From positions 51,898,073 to 51,962,072 of the forward strand of contig CP136064.1 of assembly GCA_032622095.1 (NCBI GenBank): DNA of 64,000 nt, in the 5' to 3' direction. The notes below the pieces were generated by a model. It ran no database searches and had not been told where the DNA came from. It was given only the letters and a program-made list of their open reading frames with translations. The DNA comes from Siphonodentalium dalli. Its lineage: Eukaryota; Mollusca; Scaphopoda; Gadilida; Siphonodentaliidae. Of this stretch, positions 10,385 to 22,618 are shown piece after piece (within the stretch, counting starts at the first letter, position 1; each line of letters starts with the position of its first letter). Position numbers and translations under genes: made by a program.

Positions 10385-11519
10385 AAACAGACTTTTCCCA
10401 GAATATTGTTCAAACCGGTCCATAAATTATGCCAGATTTGCACGTGACTATTTTTTTTATATCTTTTTTGTTTTGCATTGACAAGTGAATGACACAGTTC
10501 CCGGAAGTAACTGATGCACACCATTAACAGTGAATTCATTGTTTTGTACGATAGGAGTTGCATGCTTCGCGCATTAATTCGATTCCCTGATATCAGATTA
10601 ATTTAATACCAGACAATATTTTAATCGGTGTGATTAGGTCAACAGTGAGATTCTAAAGATCAACAAATTTACGTTGTGTTCATGTTACGGTCTAAGTGAC
10701 CCAGTTGGCAGTTGACCTTGTCACCGAACATGATTTAGTGTAACACAGACGGGCTATGTAAATGTATATAGCAATGGTTCATTAGAGGTTCTACAAATGT
10801 ATTTCCCGGTATTATATGCATATTACCAAACACGTGATTGAAATAGTCCAGCAGATATGGTGTCTATTTGTGGAAGAGGTTATTTCCACGCGAAAGTCGT
10901 TGAAATTGACGAAGTTGGTGAATATCGGTAAGAGAGACAAATCTGGTAGAGATTGGCAATCTCACTCTCGACATCCCTATATTTATCTACCATTTCCTAC
11001 GACATTCCCTAATACAATTGGCGATAACGCATTGGCGATAAAACATCTGCATCGATACTGCAGTTGCGATACAAGGTACTCGTGACGTCATTGACTGGTT
11101 CCAAATCATGAATGAACTGACGTCACATCAATCGCGTGAAAAATCAAAACGACATTCCAACGTATATTCTTGCGTACTATAAACAAATAGTTCATAGGTT
11201 TTAATATTATTTGATTGCCTACCATCATGGGTGTTATGGAATAACATATCACAAAGTAACTAATATTATTTGTTGAGTATTCAGTATAAATTATATAAAA
11301 CATGCATATGTAAGAGATTTTGTCCATTGAATTCAATTATCCGTTAGGCATGCACATTCGCGTGATCTTGCTGGTAGTGAGAATTTAGCAAAGCCAGCTA
11401 ATCAACTAACACATATACCTTTGCAAGTTGGGAGAATTTACTCAAGAAAGCTAATCGTCCAACAAATTTGGCATTCTAGAAACTCCTAAAATGTAACTGA
11501 TGTGGTAGATTCTGTCACA
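10385..11519. other. Unassigned intergenic DNA
   Basis: An 89-codon open frame (10816-11085) was checked and shows no family motif. No repeat family was recognised. Confidence 0.4.
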
Positions 11520-11521
11520 CC

Positions 11522-11628
11522 AATTATAAACGTGTTATATACACAATGTGTTTGTATCAATTCGTGTATCGCGACTCGGCTAGTTTTCGTGGACACATAC
11601 GGCCGAATTCTGGTCTCTGGTCTGGACC
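11522..11628 (+). repeat. Dispersed repeat, inverted partner of 15644-15757
   Basis: 'GTGTTATATACACAATGT', 'GTATCGCGAC' and 'GGCTAGTTTTCGTGG' followed by GAATTCTGGTCTC appear in this order here and as the reverse complement near 15644-15757. I infer two opposite copies of one short element rather than the ends of a single 4-kb element. Confidence 0.6.
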
Positions 11629-13500
11629 AGGTTTCGCGTAAACTTTAGTCTAGATCAGGCACAAAACACGGTGTTCCGTATTCTCGTCTTTTTGAAACTC
11701 AGGTTTACGTAACCCAAGGTTTGCCTTCTTACTGTCATTCAAGTCTGTGTCGGTCTGTACATAATTCGAACCATGTGGTAACGTACAAGTTCTGGTAACA
11801 GAAACCTAATTATTTATTGGAAGCATTTATCTTTATGTTAACCAAATAGGAATTGTGTTATATTGGTATGCCGTGTAGATGATAGATTATAATTATATAT
11901 TATTATATCTTTATTTCCTCCAGATATTGAAGACACTTGGACCTGATACGAGAATACCGATTTCTGGTTTCGCAGTAACGATATAGATTGGTAATTTGAT
12001 TGTAAATCATGCGTGCGTTTATTTGGCTTTACAATGGAGTTTTATTTATAATATCCTTGTGTTGTTTGAAGCATACTACCGTTAGGCGGATTAAGTCAGA
12101 TTTTCGTGCTATTATTTCTACGCGCAATAAGTTATTGATGGGTGTGGTCGACACGGATAAATAGGGAATGGTAGTTGTTTTGCAATCGGAACATAATTCG
12201 CGTTGGATGCGGGTGTCTTTAGTTCCGTGTTTCTGAAATGAATTGAGGTCGGAGCTAGTTTTGAAAGCACTAATTCATCATTTGGGAATACATCACTGCT
12301 GGACTGGATATACAATATAACAGCAAAAACTATCAAAATTATATGAAGACAAAACGAAAAAATGTGCATAAAATAAGGACATGTCGATGAAATTGAATTA
12401 AATTAAATGGGACCCCCTGCTCCAATTTCTTAAGCCTTGACATTTCAAATTGGTTTATTTGTCATAACTTGTCTTGAAAAATGGATTTGGAGAAAAATTA
12501 TATGGCATTGGAAATATCTGCGATCGGGACTCAGATACAACCCACCCACCCGGACCTTGTATTCTGAACTTTTTTTTTCAAGAACACCCCCCCCCCCCCC
12601 CACCCCGTTGTGACCGTTACATTTTCTGGACAATAATTTTCAATAACTTCAATCACGGCGATTATGGCGATAGTTAGTTAGAATCTCTCTAAATTTTCAA
12701 CTTAGTGGCATATTCCCAAGTCCGCGAAATTACATTGCAGCCCCACCTGTCACCCCATCACCCATATTGAAAATTTCCAAATGTACCTCATTATTTCCAG
12801 TTGTTGTAATGCCCACCTGAAATCCCCTATAATAATGGTTTGAAATGTTTTCAACTGATTCCATTTCAGTTCAAACTTTTGATCAATATTAGGAAAAGAA
12901 TGGAATTTACCCAAAAAAATAATAATATTTGATGTCCCAAAATCACAGAAAAAAAACAATTTCAACTTATTTTTGTCAGATTCAGGAATGCATGCCATTT
13001 CCATCTGCTAAATGTTTGACAAAGTTTGGTTGCGAAAACAACCATGAGTATTTTTAGGAAACCCAACGTTTCAACTATAAAACACAACGTCCACAGCATG
13101 ACTTAAATATAAGACATGGACATGACAATTTCACCGTTACCGTACAGTTATAATAGTCCGAACAGGGGAGTGGCGACATGAGCAAAACACACAGGGACGT
13201 GAATAAAAGGGTTTTGTTGGGATCAGGGTGTTCAACTTATCATTTCCATTTGCACCCAACTAAATTCACAACTCCAGAGACAACTGCAATATTCTAAACG
13301 ATACATGTATATACTGCATTGTCAGAACCAGTTATAAATTACGAACATAACGCACTAACCCATGTATGGGTGGTGGGGTTGGAATGTCTTGAACTGAATG
13401 TAATTTCAGTGTAATATTTTGACTCAAAGTTGAACAATATATAATTGGTTCTTGATCTGAACACAAAATATTTTACACTATATATATGTTACAGTAAAAC
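11629..13500. other. Unassigned DNA with a C-homopolymer
   Basis: Holds a poly-C run near 12587-12602 and several short homopolymers. No gene, hairpin or repeat family could be named. Confidence 0.4.
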
Positions 13501-13504
13501 AGTG

Positions 13505-13660
13505 AAATTAGTAATTACGCGAAATCCCTGAATTGTTTAGTAAATTCGAGAAATCCCTGATCTGAGTAGGGATTTAGTGAAATTACTAGAACATTCAGGG
13601 ATTTCGCGTAATTACTGATTTTAGGCGCCAGGGATTTCATGAAATTACTGAAAGACAACC
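13505..13660. repeat. Compound palindrome of GAAATCCCTGA units
   Basis: A unit of the form TAATTACGCGAAATCCCTGA occurs at 13512-13531 and as its reverse complement at about 13595-13614. Further half-units (GGGATTTAGTGAAATTACT, AGAAATCCCTGA, GGGATTTCATGAAATTACTG) lie between and beyond. The result is nested direct and inverted copies in about 150 bp. Confidence 0.7.
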
Positions 13661-14498
13661 AAGTTAAAGTTTAAATTTTTTTATTGCAAACAAGTTATGG
13701 AATACATAGAAATTATAGTCATATTACAAACATTGATTGGAAAGAACCCCGGTGGTCCCGTCGGTATAATTCTCAGTGCAATATGCCGACATATGCCGTC
13801 TAGCGCTGACGAAGCTATTCGAATACCGACAAGCCCGGTTTCGCGATCCGCGCTAAGTGAGGATAATCTGCTTCGTGTATCTGGGCAAGTGTGTCGGTTG
13901 CTTTCCGGGGTCGGTGGTATCTACACACAGGGGAGTTATTTATCGGTGAAATTTACTCTCTGCGTAGACTTTCCCCCACCCGTAAAACTGACAACGTTGT
14001 GACATCCGCATAGAGGGTGGGAAATCCGCACCAGCCCTGCCCCATCCCTGTCTAACGGCGACGGCATACAGGTACCGCTATAGGAATCAGGGAGCTAACT
14101 GTGTTCTAGAGTCGGGGAGCGAGTACACCGTTGAATGCTAAAGGTGAAGGTAACTGAAGAATGACCTTCACCTGATACATGCGACACGTTATTAAAGGAT
14201 GACATCGCGTTTATTTTATTTGTACATAATATCTAAATAATTTAAACTGGTGAATGAATGGGGGAATGGATTTTTGTGAGCGGGAAATTTATTTAACTAG
14301 CTGCTGTAGTCTTGGGTTTTTCCAGATCAAATTTGGCTGTGAGATAGCCCTGTCGTAGACTTGGGGATTTATTTTAAAAAGTAAACACATGACCTATGAT
14401 TTTTCTTGCATTTTCGTGACCAACTGGTGTCAATCTGGCTGGGTAAACATCACTGGTATGGCCTGCAGGCTTCAATTCAGTGAATTTGGCCGAAACGT
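13661..14498. other. Unassigned DNA, locally GC-rich
   Basis: A 101-codon frame at 13697-14002 lies in GC-richer DNA but matches no family I know. A small hairpin, AGGTGAAGGT..ACCTTCACCT, lies at about 14141-14172. Confidence 0.35.
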
Positions 14499-14501
14499 TA
14501 A

Positions 14502-15508
14502 GGGTGCATTTACATTGCTATAGAAATGTACATAGATCTACACGCAGACTAGTGTAAACGGGTTGATATAGAAACGCACACAGAAAGAAAACGGTATTAG
14601 TTCGTGTGAGCAAAAATCGTGTCCGCTATACGTCACGATCAACGCCGAAGCATTGCGACAGGCAAATCAGTTTTGATTAATTGTTACTCGGGCTTGGCGA
14701 ATGTGTTTTAGTTTTCGTTGTCATTTCAACCCGTGTATTTCGAATATTGAACACGGATAGGGACGTGGCAACTTGTTCAACGGTTGGATATTTCATACCT
14801 GACACAACATTAGTTGTAGTTTCCAAACCAGCAATAGATTGAAAATGATCTTGTAGTTTGATTTTCAAACATTTTATTTGGGGGGGGGGGGTATTGTTTT
14901 CGGACCAATATTTGCATAATTTCCTACTTTTTATCAAAATTTTGAGCTGGAATGGCCATCAGCTGGAAATTTTCCAACCTTATCATATAGGGGCGGGTGT
15001 AATGTTGGAAATGTCCAACACTTGGAAAGATTGTGGCCTGGTCGTCCCCCCCCCCCCCCCCCCCCCCCCCCGTGGCCAGTCATTTTCATCATATTTATTG
15101 TCTAACAGCTATATATAAAAACTGCATGTAATTTAAGAAAACAATATTGTCCTACACTGGTCAACATTGTCATTGGAATTGTCATCAGTTGAAAAATTTA
15201 CTACATTTGGTCAAATAAAGGGTGTTGTAGGGTAACTGCATGATTTTCATTCTTTCTTCGAACCATTATCAAGTGGTATAAGGATACACTTTAAATACCT
15301 GCGGCACATACCAAATCGCTGTTATCTGTTGATAGTTGATACATTTTTATGTCTGGCCTAAACTGACACGACTCGCAGTGAATTGTCAATTACCAGAGTA
15401 CTGATGAGCGCGCGTTCACTATTAGTAATCATGTTGTGATCACAGTAATGCGCGACACGTTACTTCATACAGATCTGAATACATTTCTATAGCAATGTAA
15501 ATGCACCC
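14502..15508. mobile_element. Harbinger-like miniature element, TAA target duplication
   Basis: Terminal inverted repeats beginning GGGTGCATTTACATTGCTAT pair without mismatch for about 29 bp and then imperfectly to AGATCT. TAA precedes the left end (14499-14501) and follows the right end (15509-15511). A 3-bp TAA/TTA duplication is the hallmark of the PIF/Harbinger superfamily. The 1,007-bp interior has no transposase and holds a G run near 14880 and a C run near 15047-15071, so it is non-autonomous. Confidence 0.7.
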
Positions 15509-15643
15509 TAACACTGTCGCCTATGGGAAACCATTTAGTTCCGTGATTCCTATACAATACGGAGATAAGCCATTTTCACGTGCTCAGGTTTGGCAAAACC
15601 AACACCCCAATCTCGATGCAGCGCGCAGCACACTTTAGTGGAG

Positions 15644-15757
15644 ACCAGAATTCAGCCGATAGCGACTCGGCGACCAAGGTCGCCTCGTCGCTATGTGGCC
15701 ACGAAAACTAGCCTCGTCGCGATACATGAATCGATACAAACATTGTGTATATAACAC
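15644..15757 (-). repeat. Dispersed repeat with internal hairpin, inverted partner of 11522-11628
   Basis: Reverse-complement copy of the block at 11522-11628. At 15660-15691 it carries an extra hairpin, AGCGAC..GGCGACC-AA-GGTCGCC..GTCGCT, whose apex resembles that of the hairpins at 19.8 kb. Confidence 0.6.
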
Positions 15758-16041
15758 ATATATATCAAGGATCATGAGGGATACGGACGAGTAACGAAGG
15801 CTGTGACTGTCGTGTGTTTGTGTTGTCTCTGGTGCCCAAGAAGAACTTTGAGAAAAGCCTTTATAATTATATCTACATACATAGTGTAGTGATACTAATC
15901 CACCCGCGATGATTTCTGTCGTCACCGGGGCATCTTTAGTTCATCACTTATTCATGTTTTTTAAGAACGGGATCCCATACTCAGTGCAGTTATGTTGGTG
16001 AAATATACGATCACTGGGTGCGCATTGGGTCACCTGTTTAA

Positions 16042-16528
16042 AGGTACGGTTGGCCTTGGCGGTGGGTATCCTGTGAAAATATTTCCACCCGTCAAAAACC
16101 GCCACAAACAGAAAGAACATAAAAATGTAGACAGACTTTGTCCGTATACAAATAAGAAATAAACAGTATGTTATTGTCATATATTTGACCATTGTTATGT
16201 AAACAAAAGCATAAAAAGTTACTTTTCTGGTGTTTGTTTATATTATTATGGTGAACATAAAGAGCGTTCTTTGTTGGTGAATTCCTGATATGGAACTAAT
16301 AAAGAGCGTTTATGTCATTTGTGTGTGATTAGCCAGTAGCATTGTGCTGTCTTCTGTAACACAATCAGGCTCTAGCTTAGGTAAACTATAGTAGGTCTTT
16401 ATGATAACATGCTGTTTACGCGATGGTCATGGTATATATGAACGAAACTGTATGCGTTTTAATGTTTTTCAGTTTACGGTGTTTGGAACAAATATGAATA
16501 TTTTCGACAATTAAGGCCTCCCGTGCCT
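16042..16528. mobile_element. TTAA-flanked MITE, family 1 (487 bp)
   Basis: Begins AGGTACGGTTGGCC and ends as the reverse complement of AGGCACGGGAGGCC. TTAA lies at 16038-16041 and 16529-16532. Homologous copies are at 17964-18370 and 48280-48782, with a right half at 10229-10351. A TTAA target is shared by piggyBac and Kolobok superfamilies; the RGG/CCY termini fit Kolobok better. No transposase is present. Confidence 0.75.
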
Positions 16529-16532
16529 TTAA

Positions 16533-17959
16533 ATCAGACGTATGGTGATTTCACGGGAAGGTGGAGCACAAAAATTGCCAAATACACCCATAACAATGAA
16601 GTTTCCTCAATGATTTTTGTTTTGTTTCCATTTTGTAGCTAGGCTTCGGGGAACATATCTCCAATTTTTTTATAGCGTGGGAACCATTATTTAAAAAGTT
16701 ACATCATACCATACATATGGCATCACTATAATATCTTAAAATTAAAGATGAAAAATCAGCAGCTGTAAACATAGGGAATACAGATGAAATTTTCAAATGT
16801 GATCATATTAGCCACAATTAGTCTCAAGTTGTAGAGGAGAGAAACATTCAATACAGTTCCAAAGTTATACCACTTTTAGTGTTTGGAAATGATCATATTA
16901 TTTTTCAAAAGCCTTACAGTGATTTATGACTAATTTGAATAATGTGTAAAAAAATAAACACAAAAACACAATTTTTGTGTGGTTTTTACAAATAAAAATT
17001 TCACAGAATTATAAAAAATACTTTAAAGGATTTTGTGAAATTTTATGTGTGTTCCCAAGTGATATATATTTCACTGGTGATTACAGGTGTTTTCCTTCTG
17101 ACATATGGCCTCAATACGTATTGTCAAAAATCGTTCAGGAAAGGACATTTTTTTTAACAATGATAAATCAACTTTTCTACATTACAAAATGCGAATGAAG
17201 ATCGATAACTCTAGAATCAAGTGGCTTTTTTGTGTGAGATATTTGACAAAACGGCAAAATTTCATTGAACAAAATGTTGACAAATAACAGGTTTTGGGCA
17301 ATTTTATACTATAATTGACTGAAGTCAGCATTAATTTTGGGCAATTAATCTATTCTGATAACTGGAGCGGTATTTAAAAAAAAACGTTGTTGTTGGAATC
17401 TGATGATATGGGGACCATCGAATCGGATTGAGTACCTTTAATTTATTTATCAACATTGGTATGCTTAAGAGAAGACGCACGTTTTGCATAAATCCAACGA
17501 AAAATGGTAAGAGATTTTCAACAAAGAATAATAATTCGGGAGCGTTATTTCGGATTATGCCGCTAACTTTTATACAAGCATACTACATCGCTCCAGAACA
17601 TTCGGAGAGTGACATTTCGTAAACTGACCACTCTAAACAGGGACCAAATAACCTAAAGGCTTTACATTGGGAAAAGTCACTTCTCCCTGTTTGGTTATTA
17701 GGAAGTGGACTGTTATCACGGATAAGTAACCCCCAAAATCACCCTTCTATGATCAAATAAGTATTATGCAACACAAAGGCCCATTTATAAAACCATTATA
17801 GTGAGTAAGAACACCATTACAACTTTAAATATGATTTTGGGACATATATCCATACATATGAGAGAGAAGTCACTTCTCCTGTCATAAAAAGAGGGGGAAG
17901 TCACATAATTTTCGCAAATACAATACCACGTGTATTTTTATAGACAAAAAGACCATACG
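16533..17959. other. AT-rich DNA without recognised features
   Basis: Only short frames (up to 73 codons) without motifs were found. No repeats beyond poly-A/T runs. Confidence 0.4.
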
Positions 17960-17963
17960 TTAA

Positions 17964-18370
17964 AGATACGGGCGGCGTTGGCGGTGGGTATGCTGTTAAA
18001 ATATTCACCTCCGGCAAAAACCGTCATAAACAGAAAGAATAGTAAAATATATACAGACCTTGTTCTTATACCAATCAGAAATATGGCATAAACAGTATGT
18101 TATTGTCAAATGTTTTTTCCTTTGTTATGTAAACAAAAGCCAAAAAAAGTTACAGAACCTGAATTTTGTTAAGATCCGGATATGGTAAACATAAAGAGCG
18201 TTATCTGTTACTGTTTTCCTGATATGGACAATATAAAGAGCGTTTATATCATGTATGTGTGATTACGCGCTGATTATGTTTGGCATATGAACAAAACTAT
18301 ATATATTTTAATATGTTGATGGCGATTTGAACAAATATGAATATTTCTGCAACGAATGCCCCCCGTGCCT
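17964..18370. mobile_element. TTAA-flanked MITE, family 1 (407 bp)
   Basis: Begins AGATACGGGCGG after TTAA (17960-17963) and ends ..CCCCGTGCCT before TTAA (18371-18374). The interior shares AAGAGCGTT and 'AAACAGTATGTTATTGTC' with the copy at 16042. It is more diverged and shorter than that copy. Its last 43 bp are part of duplicated segment A. Confidence 0.7.
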
Positions 18371-19835
18371 TTAAGGGTAATATAACGACCACAGGTAAAA
18401 TATGTTAAGATAGATAACAATACATATAAATTATTATCTTAATTAGAGGCCTTGTATTACCCCTTCTAAATGCAGTCCCGAAAACGAGGAGTGGTGTTAT
18501 ACATGTCTTCAATTCTTTAAAGGGGTACTGTACCCCAGATGTTGTTGTTGGTTTCTATAATCCCCGAGTCGGAGAATAAGGTAACAACTTTTTCATTTTT
18601 TGAAAGTCTGTTGAGTACGAAGTATTGTTACGGATGGCAAATTTACCGGAATGCAAAAATACAAATTGTCGTTGTCGAGTAATTTTTGTACAGTTTTCAA
18701 CCAAATGAATCAAATAAACATTATATTATATGCTTAGTAGTCCCATATACTCATTTAAGTTAGTGTATGGTCACTAGTCAATGAGTGGCTTGGGTTTTCT
18801 CCCCGTATAAGCATAATGTTTCAAACGATCGTGTGTGCAATTGTTTTATTAATCCAGTATCCCTCAATTATAATTTGATTACGTTTTGTACACGGAAATT
18901 CCAATTTTAAGAGACGCCATTTTATGGCTGGAGCCATAAAATCAATTTATATTAAATTATTAACTTTTAAATTATTAAATTTTAAGATAGCCTATTAACC
19001 TGAGCGTTTACAGAATACATCTTCGACTCATATTACTTATATTTCTATATAGTATCGATAATAGATCGTTGTTATCACCGGGAATTTATTGAAAATGGCG
19101 TACAGTACCCCTTTAATCTCGATAAACCAGTATACATGGCAGCATAGTTATTAAAGATATATACATACGTCATAGCTGTATATACACAATTATATATCAG
19201 AATATTCAATAGTTAATTCTTAATACTAAGACGTGCACCAGCGTGACAATTAAAAATAACCACAAAACTATTCCACCGTACTAATTAAAATATAGATATA
19301 GCAGTAGCGAGATTGAGGCCTTTATAAAACCAATCAAAAAGACACAAAATGTTATCATATAGGTTGAAATACTTGGAGTACAAATGACAAAGTTTATTTC
19401 CAATAAAATAAATGAAATGTTGTGTAGCTATATACAGAAAAGATTTACTCAATGATTTAAATGAACAAAAGAATCAATTCTATATAAGCACAAACCCTCT
19501 GCATGCACACAATTACCGCCCGTAAGAATCGATACAAATCACGATACTGTATACACGAATGTTTCCAGGTTTATCAAGCAATAACTGAAGCATCCACTTC
19601 ATAAAAAATTATGCGCCCACTTGCGTCAATTCAAGTCAATCACGCGGTCGCCGCGTGTTATTATATTGGGAGCACTTTCAACTCAGTTGTCAGGTTTTCC
19701 AATCAGCTGTTTTGACGCCGGTTTGTTTATATTTGTGACCCGCCATATCAAATCCAGTCGTAAGTCGGGATTTTTTTTACCCTGTGCCAATGCATTCTCT
19801 TATGTATGCGAGTCGACCACAGGTCGCCTCGCATA
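18328..19835 (+). repeat. Segmental duplication, segment A (with a MITE insertion)
   Basis: Near-identical to 21708-22618 from 'GATTTGAACAAATATGAATA' to the hairpin apex 'GGTCGCCTCGC', except that this copy contains the 592-bp MITE at 18521-19112 plus one TTAA. Only scattered point differences were noticed (for example AAAACGAGG against AAAACCAGG), so the duplication is recent. No gene. Confidence 0.85.
18521..19112. mobile_element. TTAA-flanked MITE, family 2 (592 bp), with empty site elsewhere in the window
   Basis: Termini AGGGGTACTGTACCCC and GGCGTACAGTACCCCT are inverted repeats flanked by TTAA (18517-18520; 19113-19116). The sister segment at about 21898-21907 reads 'CAATTCTTTAATCTCG', one TTAA with no insert, which is an exact empty site. 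The interior (OTX-like ATTA-rich DNA) has no transposase. piggyBac or Kolobok superfamily is inferred from the TTAA duplication. Confidence 0.9.
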
Positions 19836-20162
19836 TATAAGAGAATGCATTGGCCTAACAATTTTTTATCATTTTTTTTTAAATAAATGTTTCTTACAAT
19901 TTTTAGGACATAAAATAAAAAACACCCATTAACCTGCAGGGAGCCCCACACATATATAGAAGCATATAGAAGAGTGTCATGTTTGTCTGGGGCTATGTAT
20001 GGGTGAAATTATAAAATTGTTAAAGAATACATGAACAAATTATTAAAATTATAAAAAATTGTTAGCCAATGCATTCTCTTAGGTCGCCTCGCATATATAA
20101 GCATTGGCACAGGGTAAAAAAAAATCCCGACTTACGACTGGATTTGATATGGCGGGTCACAA
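19733..20162. mobile_element. Foldback element with two internal hairpins
   Basis: Outer arms from TTGTGACCCGCCATATC through ACCCTGTGCC (19733-19792) recur as the reverse complement at 20103-20162. Inside the left arm is a long hairpin (19793-19853) with stem GCCAATGCATTCTCTTAT and apex CGACC-ACA-GGTCG. Inside the right arm is a deleted version of the same hairpin (about 20074-20107). A related pair sits at 27282-27526. No target duplication was resolved. Confidence 0.7.
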
Positions 20163-21707
20163 TTGTTCGTTATTTTATTTTAGGCTAAAACGGAGTTATT
20201 TTTTCAAACTTTTGATTTCAACAAATTTAGTTATATAGATAAAAAATAAAACAAATACGCTCACTATGGGTCTATTTCAGCACCAGATGAACGCTCTTTA
20301 TAGTTGTGTTTTCACTGTGGCCCGCGCCATCCAACATAATAACGGGTATAAGTCCACTACGGGCTTAAATAAGTCCAATATGAACCCATGTCAATATTTA
20401 GGTCCAATATGAACCCATTTGCCCGAGGTTTTATTGAAGTAGCATAATAATATGATCACTATAAAAGAGTAGGATATGTCTGTCATGTGCGCGAAGCGCA
20501 CAGTGCCACAAGCCCCTAACGCACGAAGACCCTTGCGACGCTGGATAAAGATTCCCGAAGGGAGCCTGTTTCAGCTACACTTTTAATTCAGGCAAAAATC
20601 ATAGAGATATTTCAGTTTGATTTGCAGTAAATCTAGTGGTATGTCATTATAAGGAATGACTGGAAGGACGATCGGTGTCATTGGGTTTTGACTGGCAGAG
20701 TAACTAAATTAAGTTTAAGACACACTTTGTTTCATTACTCTCGATGGTCAAAACCCAATTACCCCAATCGATATTCCAGTCATTTCTTAAACAATTGTCA
20801 ATTTAACTGTCAACATCATGACAAAACAGTTTTACGACAACAAGAAATTAAAACACACAACACATCTACAATCACAGAAACGCATAAGTAAAAGTAAGAT
20901 AACTCACCAATTCAATGTGATTCAGGCCTGGATTCCTATTTAGACATTTGCAGAAGTTTGTGTTGCATATTTATCTCAGTTTAGTTAAAGACTATAAAAG
21001 ATATTTAAGATGTACCAATTAGTAAACATGGTCGTGGAAATTCGAGCAAAACGTTCGCGGACTCGGAACTTATACCGCTCGGAATGGGACTTTTGCTCGG
21101 GCGGAATGATATTTCGAGGAGCATATATACTCCACAGTGATTATATGATCATATATAAGCTTCTTTCCTCATTTCCTATGTTAAAACGTAACGAAACATC
21201 GAGATATCTAACGATGTTCACATCATTAATGAAACAACAGGTTAATAACAGTTCTGAGTGATGTCAGATACTTCAGGGGTTAACATAACATATTATTATT
21301 GCTTTTCGAATTAGGCTCCATGTCCGTCATTGCCATGATCGGCGAATAACGAATATGCAATGAAGCCACCGGACTCTGAAATTAGTCCAGGAGATATTGG
21401 TCGACCTCTGCACCCCCCCCCCCCCAGGACTCAACTTCACCCCACTAATTTTCTTCCTTAAGGTCGCCTCTAATTTTTTTCACTTGTTAACAAGAAAAAA
21501 AAGTGGCCGCAGAGATTCCAGACAAGATGGCGTCCATCATGGCGGCCATTTATTTTTAATGCACCAGGTCTCTTTGATCGCCATTATAGTAAAGATGATA
21601 GCACATGTGGTCTTTTTTTCCGCTCGATTCGTTATGCTAATATACAACCCTTACAAATTAGCCAAAAATCCGACACCAGAATCCAAGATGGCCGCCAAGA
21701 TGGCCGA
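19836..21707 (+). repeat. Segmental duplication, segment B
   Basis: Near-identical to 33332-35212, starting at 'CCTCGCATATATAAGAGAAT' (the right half of a hairpin) and ending in the ATGGCCGCCAAGATGGCCG repeat. Its last 350 bp (from about 21358) equal the outer tip of the left arm of the 34857-39868 foldback. It contains a small GTGCGC-GAA-GCGCAC hairpin (20485-20499), an imperfect hairpin at 20653-20790 and a poly-C run at about 21411-21426. Open frames shared by both copies (67 and about 119 codons) have no recognisable product. Confidence 0.85.
20653..20790. repeat. Imperfect long hairpin
   Basis: GGAATGACTGGAA..GTCATTGGGTTTTGAC pairs imperfectly with GTCAAAACCCAATTACC..TTCCAGTCATTTC over about 60 nt per arm. 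It is present again at about 34162-34299. It could fold as a pre-microRNA-like stem, but it may equally be a MITE remnant. Confidence 0.55.
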
Positions 21708-22618
21708 TTTGAACAAATATGAATATTTCTGCAACGATGGCCCCCCGTGCCTTTAAGGGTAATATAACGACCACAGGTAAAATATGTTAAGATAGATAAC
21801 AATACATATAAATTATTATCTTAATTAGAGGCCTTGTATTACCCCTTCTAAATGCAGTCCCGAAAACCAGGAGTGGTGTTATACATGTCTTCAATTCTTT
21901 AATCTCGATAAACCAATATACATGGCAGCATAGTTATTAAAGATATATACATACGTCATAGCTGTATATACACAATTATATATCAGAATATTCAATAGTT
22001 AATTCTTAATACTAAGACGTGCACCAGCGTGACAATTAAAAATAACCACAAAACTATTCCAAAGTACTAATTAAAATATAGATATAGCAATAGCGAGATT
22101 GAGGCCTTTATAAAACCAATCAAAAAGACACAAAATGTTATCATATAGGTTGAAATACTTGGAGTACAAATGACAAAGTTTATTTCCAATAAAATAAATG
22201 AAATGTTGTGTAGCTATATACAGAAAAGATTTACTCAATGATTTAAATGAACAAAAGAATCAATTCTATATAAGCACAAACCCTCTGCATGCACACAATT
22301 ACCGCCCGTAAGAATCGATACAAATCACGATACTGTATACAGGAATGTTTCCAGGTTTATCAAGCAATAACTGAAGCATCCACTTCATAAAAAATTATGC
22401 GCCCACTTGCGTCAATTCAAGTCAATCACGCGGTCGCCGCGTGTTATTATATTGGGAGCACTTTCAACTCAGATGTCAGGTTTTCCAATCAGCTGTTTTG
22501 ACGCCGGTTTGTTTATATTTGTGACCCGCCATATCAAATCCAGTCGTAAGTCGGGATTTTTTTTACCCTGTGCCAATGCATTCTCTTATGTATGCGAGTC
22601 GACCATAGGTCGCCTCGC
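21708..22618 (+). repeat. Segmental duplication, segment A'
   Basis: Copy of segment A without the 592-bp MITE. It starts inside the right end of a family-1 MITE (43 bp) joined directly to segment B, and ends immediately after the hairpin apex GGTCGCCTCGC, where DNA of a different hairpin family (GCGCACGAGTGTAGAC) begins. Confidence 0.85.

Noticed and set aside
10816-11085. 89-codon frame
   Set aside because: No recognisable domain; length is within chance expectation.
13697-14002. 101-codon frame in GC-richer DNA
   Set aside because: No motif, no neighbouring exon signals I could defend, and the composition change is local. Not listed as a gene.
11522-15757. A 4.2-kb transposon bounded by the inverted block
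   Set aside because: The arms are only about 110 bp, unlike in their outer limits, and a complete unrelated MITE lies between them. Two separate opposite copies are simpler.
20688-20891. 67-codon frame present identically at 34197-34400
   Set aside because: Identity is explained by the B/B' segmental duplication, not by selection. The frame overlaps the imperfect hairpin.
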